A stretch of DNA of 64,000 bases, taken from positions 85,765 through 149,764 of the forward strand of contig CAYZMS010000008.1 in NCBI GenBank assembly GCA_964479625.1, written 5' to 3'. The translations under genes were made by a program, and so were the position numbers. The DNA comes from CAYZMS01 sp964479625 (lineage in GTDB: Bacteria > Bacteroidota > Bacteroidia > Chitinophagales > Saprospiraceae). Positions 8,716 through 16,820 of the stretch are shown here, piece after piece. Under the pieces are notes generated by a model, which was not told where the DNA came from, did no database searches, and saw only the letters and a list, made by a program, of their open reading frames with translations. The first letter of the stretch is position 1; every line of letters starts with the position of its first letter.

Positions 8716-9732
8716 TTAAACGAAGTAATGCACCGGGTTGGTACGTACTGCCGTGCAATAAGTCGCAAAAGTACTAAATTTCTGTGAAATAACCTCCTGT
8801 AATAGTTCGATAGTGAATTGTTCACTTTCGAAATGACCGATGTCGGCTATTAGAATAGCACCATCTGCATCGAAAAATTCGTGGTACTTGTAATCAGCAG
8901 TAATAAATACATCCGCTCCGGCTGATTTGGCAGCGCCCAGAAGAAACCCTCCTGCACCACCGCAGAGGGCAATTTTTTGGATCGGCCCTTCAAGTGGGCG
9001 GGTGTGTCTAATACAGGCTGTTTGCATACGATCCCGTAAAAATTCCAGGAACTTACCCGTTGTCATTGCTTCAGGTAGAAGTCCAAACAAACCACTTCCA
9101 ATCTCTGGGTGGCGGTTGAGGACCGTTTGGCGAGAGTTAAGCGCACCGCCGAAACTGGCCAGAGTAGCTTCCACCGAATGTAACTGGCCAACCGGAGCAG
9201 GGACACGCACCAACAGTTCGGCATCGTCAATTTGCGGTAAAACCGAAAAATACTCAATTCCTCTTTCCGCCAATTCCTGTCGCAGGCCTGCTAACTGATT
9301 GGCAGGCAGTAAAGCGTGCAACATTTGAAGGGTGTCAGCCTTTGGAGCTAAAATTCGGGTTTCCTTTAACCCCAACCGCTGACCAATTCGCTCATTTACC
9401 CCCTTTTGAAGCACATTGTCCAGATTGGTATGGATGGCGAAAATAGCTAGATCATTCTTCAATGCCTTGATCAATACCCGCTCTACATAGCTGCCACCGG
9501 TAAGTTGTTTCAAAGCCCGAAACACAATGGGATGATGGGCTACAATGAGATTACACCCCTTATCCAAAGCTTCTTCCAGTACCTCCTCTGTTGAATCCAG
9601 GCAGGTCAAAACACCGGTGACCTCCATTTTTGGGTCTCCCACGATCAGACCGGCATTGTCGTAGGATTCCTGGTAAACGGGGGGAGCAATGGTTTCTAAA
9701 AACTGGGTAATATCGCGAACGTACATAGGCAT
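8716..9732 (-). CDS. Nif3-like dinuclear metal-centre protein
   Basis: A 338-residue protein of the Nif3/YbgI (DUF34) family. Visible motifs are YDNAGLIVGD near the N-terminus, the metal-binding CNLIVAHHPIVF, FAIHTNLDN, and at the C-terminus ITADYKYHEFFDADGAILIA followed by DIGHFESEQFTIELL, which carry the His and Glu ligands. A central insertion of about 100 residues (PII-like) is typical of longer members. The C-terminus has TNPVHYFV as in Bacteroidota relatives. It lies 23 bases before the zinc-ribbon gene, probably in one transcript. The exact reaction is debated. Confidence 0.9.
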   Translation of the reverse strand: MPMYVRDITQFLETIAPPVYQESYDNAGLIVGDPKMEVTGVLTCLDSTEEVLEEALDKGCNLIVAHHPIVFRALKQLTGGSYVERVLIKALKNDLAIFAIHTNLDNVLQKGVNERIGQRLGLKETRILAPKADTLQMLHALLPANQLAGLRQELAERGIEYFSVLPQIDDAELLVRVPAPVGQLHSVEATLASFGGALNSRQTVLNRHPEIGSGLFGLLPEAMTTGKFLEFLRDRMQTACIRHTRPLEGPIQKIALCGGAGGFLLGAAKSAGADVFITADYKYHEFFDADGAILIADIGHFESEQFTIELLQEVISQKFSTFATYCTAVRTNPVHYFV

Positions 9733-9818
9733 AGCTTGGTCGTTGGGGATTTTGACTTAAAGATACCAGAAAACTTCGGGACCTTTTATTTTGAAAGGGT
9801 TTGGAATTTGCTTTTGAC

Positions 9819-9826
9819 TAAATTTG
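9819..9826 (+). promoter_or_regulatory. Candidate -7 promoter element for uvrA
   Basis: TAAATTTG matches the Bacteroidota -7 consensus TAnnTTTG exactly and lies 60 bases before the ATG at 9886, between divergent genes. TTTG candidates for the -33 element are spaced 15 or 25 bases upstream, neither ideal, so the call is tentative. Confidence 0.4.
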
Positions 9827-9885
9827 CAGTTTAAGCAACACCTCCCCCGGTAGGTTTGTTAATTCAACTTGTAATCACACGCAGT

Positions 9886-12756
9886 ATGAGCAATATGACC
9901 AAATTGGAGGAGCCTAAAGTTAAGGTGCAGGAAACTCTAGAAGTGACTGGGGCCAGGGTGCACAACCTGAAAAATATTGATGTCCGCATTCCACGTAATA
10001 AACTGGTAGTCATAACCGGTATCAGCGGTAGTGGAAAATCCTCCCTTGCATTCGATACTATCTATGCAGAGGGACAACGCCGTTATATGGAAACCTTTTC
10101 GGCCTATGCCCGTCAGTTCATAGGAGAAATGGAGCGCCCTGATGTGGAAAATATCTCCGGGTTGAGTCCGGTCATATCTATTGAACAAAAAACCACCAGC
10201 AGGAGCCCTCGGTCCACGGTTGGTACCATTACGGAGATCTATGATTTTTTGCGTCTGTTGTTTGCCCGGATCGGAACTGCCTACTCCTATGTGACCGGCA
10301 AACCGATGGTGCGCTATTCAGAAGAGCAGATGCGGGATAAATTGCTGGAGCAGTTTCACCAAAAGCAGGTTATTTTACTTGCCCCGGTCGTAAGAGGGAG
10401 GAAAGGCCATTACCGGGAATTATTCGAACAAGTTCGAAAACAAGGGTATACCAAGGTTCGGGTGGACAAGGTCATGATCGACCTGGAACCTGGACTTCAG
10501 ATTGACCGGTACAAAACCCATGATATTGAAGTAGTAGTCGATCGCCTCCGCATTAGCCCCGATCGTCTGGACCGTATCAATCAATCTTTACAGGCTGCCT
10601 TAAAGATGAGTAATGGCTTACTCCTGCTGCTTGAAAAGGAAAGCAATGAAATTTACGGCTTCAGTAAACACCTGATGGATCCCGAGTCCGGCATATCCTA
10701 TGAGGAACCCTCCCCAAATACTTTTTCTTTCAACTCTCCATATGGTGCCTGCCCAAGTTGCAATGGCCTGGGGGTAATTAACCAGGTCGATCTGGATCGG
10801 GTCATTCCAGATCCCGGCAAATCCATTAACGAAGGGGGCATTGTCCCACTTGGGGAGGTACGCGAAAATCTGACCTTTAAACAGTTACGGGCCATTTCAA
10901 AAAAGTACAAATTCACCTTCGCTACCCCCATAAAGGATATCCCTAAAGAGGCATTGAAAGTGATCCTGTACGGCGGCGATGAAAGCTTTGTTGTTAAACA
11001 CAGCGATTATTCCTACAACCTGGCTCATGAAGGATTGATCAAAATGATCGAATACTGGCATGAAAGTACCAGTTCGGAAAAAATCCGCAGATGGGCAGAG
11101 GAATTCATGACCATTGCGGTTTGTACGGAATGCGAGGGTTATCGCCTAAAGAAAGAGTCTCTCCATTTCAAGATCAAAGAAAAGCACATCGGCCACCTTG
11201 CGGAGATGGACATCTCCGCCTTATCCAGTTGGATGAAGGAGATCGAAAACGGCCTCCCCGAACGACAAATCGCCATTGGCCGGGATATCATTAAGGAGTT
11301 ACGCTTGCGCCTGGGTTTTCTTTTGCATGTAGGGCTTGATTACCTCAGCCTTAATCGGCCGGCCCGCACCCTTTCCGGAGGTGAAGCTCAACGCATTCGG
11401 CTAGCCACTCAAATAGGCTCCCAACTAAGCGGTATTACCTACATCCTTGATGAGCCCAGCATTGGCCTCCATCAGCGCGACAATCAACGATTGATCGAAG
11501 CCTTAAAGCAGTTAACCAATATCGGAAATACGGTTTTGGTGGTAGAGCACGACAAGGATATAATGCTAGCCTCCGATTACCTGATCGACCTGGGCCCGGG
11601 TGCTGGAAAACTCGGAGGCGAGTTGGTTGGGGAAGGAACACCGGAAGCATTTTTGAAGCTGGATACCCTTACTGCCGATTATCTCAGTGATAAACTTCAG
11701 ATAGAAACACCAACTAACCGCCGCAGTGGGAATGGCAAGTTCCTGAAACTTACCGGCGCCTCCGGAAACAACCTCAAATCAGTCTCCATCGAGATTCCCC
11801 TGGGGGTATTTTGCTGTATTACAGGGGTTTCAGGTAGCGGAAAATCAACTCTTATCAATGAAACCCTTTACCCGATTTTAAGGCAACATTTCTATAAAAG
11901 TCTGAAAGCCCCCTTACCTTACAAAAAGATAGAAGGGCTGGAGCATATTGACAAAGTGATCGAGATCGATCAATCGCCAATAGGGCGGACCCCACGATCG
12001 AACCCCGCAACCTACACCGGCGTTTTTACGGACATTCGGAAGCTGTTTTCCAATTTGCCGGAAGCAAAAATTCGCGCTTACAAGCCTGGCCGTTTTTCCT
12101 TCAATGTCAAAGGAGGCCGCTGTGAGGAGTGTAAGGGATCCGGTATGCGGGTCATCGAAATGAACTTTTTACCCGACGTTTATGTAGAATGTGAAAAATG
12201 TATGGGCCGGCGCTACAATCGGGAAACCCTTGAGATCCTGTACAAGGGTAAGTCTATTAGCGACGTTCTGGATATGACGGTCAGTGAAGCAGTTACCTTT
12301 TTCGAACCTATCCCAAAGATTTATAGAAAATTAAAAACCCTGAATGAAGTAGGTCTGGGGTATATTACCCTGGGGCAACAAGCTACCACCCTATCGGGAG
12401 GGGAAGCTCAACGGGTCAAATTAGCGGAGGAATTATCCAAGAGAGATACTGGCCAAACTATTTATATTTTGGACGAACCAACCACCGGTTTGCACTTCGA
12501 GGATATTCGGCACCTGCTGGTAGTTCTTAACCGGCTGGTCGAAAGAGGAAATACGGTATTGATCATTGAACATAATTTGGATGTGATCAAAGTTGCTGAC
12601 CACATCATAGATATGGGCCCTGAGGGGGGGCTACGCGGAGGCACAGTGGTTTGCTCCGGCACTCCCGAGGCCCTCGCCAAAATCCCGGAAAGCCATACCG
12701 GGCGCTTCCTCCAAATGGAGTTATCCGGCCAAAAAAACCCTCCTTACTTCATTTGA
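9886..12756 (+). CDS. uvrA: Excinuclease ABC subunit A (UvrA)
   Basis: The damage-recognition ATPase of nucleotide excision repair. Both ABC modules are complete: Walker A GISGSGKSS and GVSGSGKST, signatures LSGGEAQRIRLA and LSGGEAQRVKLA, Walker B TYILDEPSIGLHQRD and IYILDEPTTGLHFED. The C-terminal zinc module is intact (CEECKGSG then CEKCMGRR). The first zinc module keeps only its second cysteine pair (CPSCNGLG); the first pair is replaced in HLMDPESGISYEEPSPN. The ATG at 9886 or 9895 is preferred over a TTG at 9856. A GH3-family gene follows after 13 bases. Confidence 0.95.
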   Translation: MSNMTKLEEPKVKVQETLEVTGARVHNLKNIDVRIPRNKLVVITGISGSGKSSLAFDTIYAEGQRRYMETFSAYARQFIGEMERPDVENISGLSPVISIEQKTTSRSPRSTVGTITEIYDFLRLLFARIGTAYSYVTGKPMVRYSEEQMRDKLLEQFHQKQVILLAPVVRGRKGHYRELFEQVRKQGYTKVRVDKVMIDLEPGLQIDRYKTHDIEVVVDRLRISPDRLDRINQSLQAALKMSNGLLLLLEKESNEIYGFSKHLMDPESGISYEEPSPNTFSFNSPYGACPSCNGLGVINQVDLDRVIPDPGKSINEGGIVPLGEVRENLTFKQLRAISKKYKFTFATPIKDIPKEALKVILYGGDESFVVKHSDYSYNLAHEGLIKMIEYWHESTSSEKIRRWAEEFMTIAVCTECEGYRLKKESLHFKIKEKHIGHLAEMDISALSSWMKEIENGLPERQIAIGRDIIKELRLRLGFLLHVGLDYLSLNRPARTLSGGEAQRIRLATQIGSQLSGITYILDEPSIGLHQRDNQRLIEALKQLTNIGNTVLVVEHDKDIMLASDYLIDLGPGAGKLGGELVGEGTPEAFLKLDTLTADYLSDKLQIETPTNRRSGNGKFLKLTGASGNNLKSVSIEIPLGVFCCITGVSGSGKSTLINETLYPILRQHFYKSLKAPLPYKKIEGLEHIDKVIEIDQSPIGRTPRSNPATYTGVFTDIRKLFSNLPEAKIRAYKPGRFSFNVKGGRCEECKGSGMRVIEMNFLPDVYVECEKCMGRRYNRETLEILYKGKSISDVLDMTVSEAVTFFEPIPKIYRKLKTLNEVGLGYITLGQQATTLSGGEAQRVKLAEELSKRDTGQTIYILDEPTTGLHFEDIRHLLVVLNRLVERGNTVLIIEHNLDVIKVADHIIDMGPEGGLRGGTVVCSGTPEALAKIPESHTGRFLQMELSGQKNPPYFI

Positions 12757-12769
12757 AAAATCCTTTGGT

Positions 12770-14305
12770 ATGAGCCTACTAAAAAAAGGCATCAATCGAG
12801 TTTTTAAAACTTTTCATAAATACCGTTACCACCGGATCGAGCAATTTATGAACCAGCCGAGCTTGGTGCAAAAAAGGGTTTTTCAAAATCTGATCTCCCA
12901 GGCGACAAATACAGACTGGGGCCGGCAGTACGCTTACCGGTCTATTAAAAACCTGGACATCTTTACTGAACGCGTTCCGGTCCATAATTACGATGAGTTA
13001 AAACCCTGGTTTTCCAGAATGATGCATGGGGAAAAAGACGTCCTTTGGCCCGGCCAGGTGCAGTGGTTTTCCAAATCCTCCGGAACTACCGCCGACAGGA
13101 GTAAATACCTCCCCGTTTCCTCCCAGCTTTTAAAACACTGCCTTCTCCGGGGCACCTGGGATACCATGACCCTTTTCTACCGAAACCGCCAGGATGCCCG
13201 CCAATTCGAATGTAAAAGTATGCTGATGGGAGGAAGTCTGGAGTCCTTCTCCGCCTACCCAAAAACTATGATCGGTGACGTTTCAGCGATCATGATCGAG
13301 CATATGCCCTACATTGGTCGCCCCTTTTTTATTCCGGATATTCAAACGGCACTACTACCGGATTGGGAGGAAAAACTGGAAAAATTGGCCCAGGCAGGCT
13401 TGAAAGAACCTAAAGTGGTCATGATCGGAGGTGTTCCTACCTGGACCCTAATGCTCTTTCGTCGAATGCTCGAAATAAGTGGAAAAAACCATATGCTGGA
13501 GATCTGGCCTGAATTCCAGGTATATACCCACGGTGGAGTAGGGTTTAAACCTTACCGAGAACAGTTTCAACGCCTTTTTCCCAGCCCTGACATCAGCTAC
13601 CAGGAGATCTATAATGCATCGGAAGGCTATTTTTCCGTTCAGGATGACCTGAACCGGGATGATATGCTACTACTGCTGAATAATGGCATATTTTACGAAT
13701 TCATCCCAGTAGAAGACTGGGAGTCCGATTCACCTCGTACCCTTCCGATTTGGGAGGTCGAACTCCACAAGCAGTATGCCTTGGTGATCAGCACCTGCGC
13801 CGGACTTTGGCGCTATCAATTAGGGGATACCGTACGTTTTACCTCCATTCGACCTTACCGCATCAAGGTTACCGGCCGCGTACAACAATTCATAAATGCC
13901 TTCGGGGAGGAAGTTATGGTCGAAAACACAGACAGGGCACTTGCCCAGGCTTGTTCAAAGACCGGGACCATCGTCAAGGATTATACCGTTGCACCGATCT
14001 ATTTCCAGGAAGGACATAGAGGAGGGCATGAGTGGTTGATCGAATTTGAACAACCCCCGGTTGAATTAACAAGCTTTGCGGCTTTGCTCGATCAGGAACT
14101 TCAAAAGATCAATTCCGATTATGCGGCAAAGCGATACCGGGATATCGCCTTGAATTCCCTGAGCGTACGGTCCCTTCCAAAAGGTACCTTTGCTCAGTGG
14201 ATGCGTGCCAGGGGAAAGTTCGGAGGTCAGCACAAAGTACCTCGACTGGCTAATCACCGAGAATACCTGGAAGAAATAAAGGAATTCGTAGGTAGTCCTA
14301 CGTAA
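12770..14305 (+). CDS. GH3 auxin-responsive-promoter family protein
   Basis: A 511-residue protein of the GH3 family, acyl-adenylate-forming enzymes known in plants for joining amino acids to jasmonate or auxin. ATP/AMP motifs are visible: SKSSGTTADRSKYLPVS at about 101-117, YNASEGYFSVQDD at about 281-293 and YRIKVTGRVQQFINAFGEEV at about 363-382. Bacterial members are common in Bacteroidota but their substrates are unknown to me. The gene lies 13 bases after uvrA, so it is likely cotranscribed, and its end overlaps by 8 bases the end of a convergent oxidoreductase gene. Confidence 0.88.
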   Translation: MSLLKKGINRVFKTFHKYRYHRIEQFMNQPSLVQKRVFQNLISQATNTDWGRQYAYRSIKNLDIFTERVPVHNYDELKPWFSRMMHGEKDVLWPGQVQWFSKSSGTTADRSKYLPVSSQLLKHCLLRGTWDTMTLFYRNRQDARQFECKSMLMGGSLESFSAYPKTMIGDVSAIMIEHMPYIGRPFFIPDIQTALLPDWEEKLEKLAQAGLKEPKVVMIGGVPTWTLMLFRRMLEISGKNHMLEIWPEFQVYTHGGVGFKPYREQFQRLFPSPDISYQEIYNASEGYFSVQDDLNRDDMLLLLNNGIFYEFIPVEDWESDSPRTLPIWEVELHKQYALVISTCAGLWRYQLGDTVRFTSIRPYRIKVTGRVQQFINAFGEEVMVENTDRALAQACSKTGTIVKDYTVAPIYFQEGHRGGHEWLIEFEQPPVELTSFAALLDQELQKINSDYAAKRYRDIALNSLSVRSLPKGTFAQWMRARGKFGGQHKVPRLANHREYLEEIKEFVGSPT

Positions 14306-15431
14306 TAGGTGTTGATTGCTCCAGCAAGGCAATCGCTAGCCCAAAGGCTAATGTAATTCCCCAATTACCCATTCCGTTGATTACGGTAACCTCCGGTGAG
14401 GGGTGAAACAGAATGGGCCTACCTGAATCTGGTTGTGCAGCAATATCTGACCTAATACTGGAGATACGTGGATTGGGTATCCTGACCAGCTTTTTGACGT
14501 ATTCTAAAATGAAGGCGACCATCTTTTCCTGTTCCGCTATGGTAGTGTTAGGTGGATAATTCTTATTATCGGAAATGAATAAATGCCCCCTGGAAGATTG
14601 AGAAATAACTACATCTATATTTTGGGCATGAAAGGTACTCCAATCCTTTTGAAGGCGCTGGTCGAGCATCTCCAGGCTGTAACAGTCTGAAAAAGAGGGG
14701 TAATGAAGCAGGCTTAACCCTCCGGCAAGGCTGGGGCCAAGTGTCCATCCAGGCCCCTGTGCATCCAACTGCAATAATTGTAATTGAAAGCGCTTAAAAG
14801 TGGATTTAAAAAATTCAGGGTACAACAAGCTAAAATCTGCTCCATTGCAAACGAAGATCCGTTCGGCCTCCCAGGTCCTTTTTCCATCGCTTAGGCGATT
14901 ACCTTCCATATGAGCAATGGTGCAGCCATATTCTATCTGGATATTTGCTTGCCTCTTAAAGTATTTCAGTAATTGCTCTCTTGCAAGCTTAGGGTCTATA
15001 GTCGCTTCCGTATTACTGGAAAGGGCTCCTTCCAAACCCACAGGGTTGACCCGCGGGCTCAGGCTCATCGTTTCCTCAGGGGTCAATATTTGATAACGAC
15101 CTGAACGACTGGAAAGCCTATGAGAGAATTCCTCTAGCACATGAAGATCTTCCGGATGATAAGCCAGGTGAAGAGAACCACTCGCGGATCCGAAAAAATT
15201 TAATGTCTTGGCAAGCTTTAACCAAACCTCCCGGGACTGCATTGCCCAGTCAAATGCCTGACCTCGCTGTCCAATGGGCCATACCAGCCCAAATTCCCTA
15301 ACAGGAGCAAGTTTATCTTCTTCCTTTTTTTCAAATACGACTGGCTTAAGACCTTTTTCCAAAGCAGTGAAAGCCAACGCCAACCCCATAAAACCACCTC
15401 CTACAATTGCCAATTCACACTTATTGATCAT
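14298..15431 (-). CDS. FAD-dependent oxidoreductase (DadA/TIGR03364-like)
   Basis: A 377-residue flavoprotein of the DAO family. The N-terminal Rossmann motif is CELAIVGGGFMGLALAFTAL followed by the acidic VVFEKK; the C-terminus has IAAQPDSGRPILF and INGMGNWGITLAFGLA. The closest match in memory is TIGR03364, FAD oxidoreductases often found beside phosphonatase-like hydrolases; here the neighbour is instead a PHP-type phosphatase 21 bases upstream, so the substrate (amino acid or phosphonate-related) is open. The two genes are likely one operon. Confidence 0.75.
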   Translation of the reverse strand: MINKCELAIVGGGFMGLALAFTALEKGLKPVVFEKKEEDKLAPVREFGLVWPIGQRGQAFDWAMQSREVWLKLAKTLNFFGSASGSLHLAYHPEDLHVLEEFSHRLSSRSGRYQILTPEETMSLSPRVNPVGLEGALSSNTEATIDPKLAREQLLKYFKRQANIQIEYGCTIAHMEGNRLSDGKRTWEAERIFVCNGADFSLLYPEFFKSTFKRFQLQLLQLDAQGPGWTLGPSLAGGLSLLHYPSFSDCYSLEMLDQRLQKDWSTFHAQNIDVVISQSSRGHLFISDNKNYPPNTTIAEQEKMVAFILEYVKKLVRIPNPRISSIRSDIAAQPDSGRPILFHPSPEVTVINGMGNWGITLAFGLAIALLEQSTPIT

Positions 15432-15452
15432 TCATTTAGTTTTGTAGAGGAT

Positions 15453-16310
15453 TTAGGCAATCCTTTTATGGCTTTTTAAATTTGTAGCCTGCCAGCCATC
15501 CCGGGTCAGGACTTGTAATTCGCGGCAGCCCGTTTCTGTTAAAATAGTTTGGGCCCGTTCAAAACTACTGCTGAGGTCGGCAGGGTGATGGGCATCGGAG
15601 GCAAGGTGCAGAGGAATACCCATTTCTACAGCCATTTCAATAATCCAACGGGAGGGGTAGGGTTCATAGCTATTGTGACCATACATGGCCTTGGTATTAA
15701 CCTCCAGTATGCATCCGGCTTCCGCTATACATTCGAGCGTACGGTTAACTTCTCTTTGATACCAATCGTCATCCTCTCCGAAAGCAGGTAGCTGGAGATT
15801 CCGCCTGATCCTATCCAAATGGGCAACAATAGAAGGAGGAGCCGAGCTAACCATATCCCGGACTACCTGAAAATAGCGTTGAATGACCAGGTGAATGTCC
15901 CCGTCAAATAATTGGTTCAAACCCGCTTCAAAAACAGCATAGGAACCATCTATATTCCAGGGTGTCCCGTCCGGAAAAGCATCCACAAAGTGCACTGCTC
16001 CGATCGTATAATCCAGGTCGAGTTGTTTTATAAAATCCGATTGAGGAGAAATTCGACCGGGAATAAAATCCACTTCAAGTCCACAAAAAATATCTAATTG
16101 CGATCGAAAACGCTCCTCAATATCCTTTGCGGCCTGCCTGTATTGCCTCCATTTCTTCTCATCTATTGTTGCTCCCGGCCCAGGAATGGGGGCATGGTCA
16201 GAGAATCCCAAAGCAGAAAAACTCTGCCGGAGGGCCACCTGGACATATTCTTCCATGGAGGCGGAGCCATCACTAAAGAAGGTATGGGTGTGATAATTAG
16301 TGAGATTCAT
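15453..16310 (-). CDS. PHP-family histidinol-phosphatase-like protein
   Basis: A 285-residue PHP-domain metal-dependent phosphatase. It starts NYHTHTFFSDGSASMEEYV with the HxH metal ligands at residues 7 and 9; FSDHAPIPGPG, GLEVDFIPG, GAVHFVD, IVAHLDRIRR and the late LASDAHHPAD supply further ligands. This is the HisJ/HisK histidinol-phosphatase group, which removes phosphate in the penultimate step of histidine synthesis. No other his gene is nearby, so the substrate is inferred from the family. The FAD oxidoreductase gene follows after 21 bases. Confidence 0.8.
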   Translation of the reverse strand: MNLTNYHTHTFFSDGSASMEEYVQVALRQSFSALGFSDHAPIPGPGATIDEKKWRQYRQAAKDIEERFRSQLDIFCGLEVDFIPGRISPQSDFIKQLDLDYTIGAVHFVDAFPDGTPWNIDGSYAVFEAGLNQLFDGDIHLVIQRYFQVVRDMVSSAPPSIVAHLDRIRRNLQLPAFGEDDDWYQREVNRTLECIAEAGCILEVNTKAMYGHNSYEPYPSRWIIEMAVEMGIPLHLASDAHHPADLSSSFERAQTILTETGCRELQVLTRDGWQATNLKSHKRIA

Positions 16311-16820
16311 GCCTAAGATCCTTTAACGGAGATGATTAACCTCCATTCGAAATTCGAATATTCCAATAACTGGAGTCCTGATTGTTTGGTCTAAAGACCA
16401 ACCGGGCATAGGCACGGAACGATGACCATCGGTCGGGGGAGTCCTGATCACCGGTCCAAAACTTGCTTGCAAAGGTTTTAGAGAGCCCAATATGGCGAAT
16501 TCACCCATGTTTACTGGTAATTGGAAAATTCACCTTGGGGAGTTATTTGTTTATGGAATTCTATTAGCTAAGGAACAGATTTGAAAAGAAGCATGCTCCC
16601 CATTTACCTTATCCTTCTATTATTTTTCTGTAAATCGACGGTAAAGAAAGCGTTTAACGCCATGAACTGCTTTATAAGCACGAGTCCCCTGCAAGCAATA
16701 CGTTTAAATTTATCTCATTAGAAAAGTGTTAAATACCCCCTTTTATCAAAATCAACTGCTTTTTTACTTTTCCTGGTCCAGTATTTTAACTAATTTTTCT
16801 CCTTTATAAAAAGCCTCCAA
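16311..16820. other. Gene-free intergenic region of 510 bases
   Basis: This stretch lies between the divergent phosphatase and glgX genes. A 61-codon frame at 16323-16508 (minus) is dominated by the inverted and direct repeats at 16372-16448 and is not convincing as a protein. The last 300 bases are AT-rich and should carry the glgX promoter, but I find no clean TTTG/TAnnTTTG pair. Confidence 0.5.
16372..16448. repeat. REP-like repeat: two GGAGTCCTGAT copies with palindromes
   Basis: The 11-mer GGAGTCCTGAT occurs at 16372-16382 and 16438-16448. Between the copies lie two near-perfect palindromes, TTGGTCTAAAGACCAA at 16386-16401 and CGATGACCATCG at 16420-16431. After the second copy a GGTCC half-site (CACCGGTCC) echoes the first palindrome. 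The organisation recalls extragenic palindromic repeats. Confidence 0.5.

Noticed and set aside
16323..16508. A 61-codon minus-strand frame in the phosphatase-glgX gap
   Set aside because: Most of it is made of the palindromic and direct repeats, so the open frame is likely accidental.
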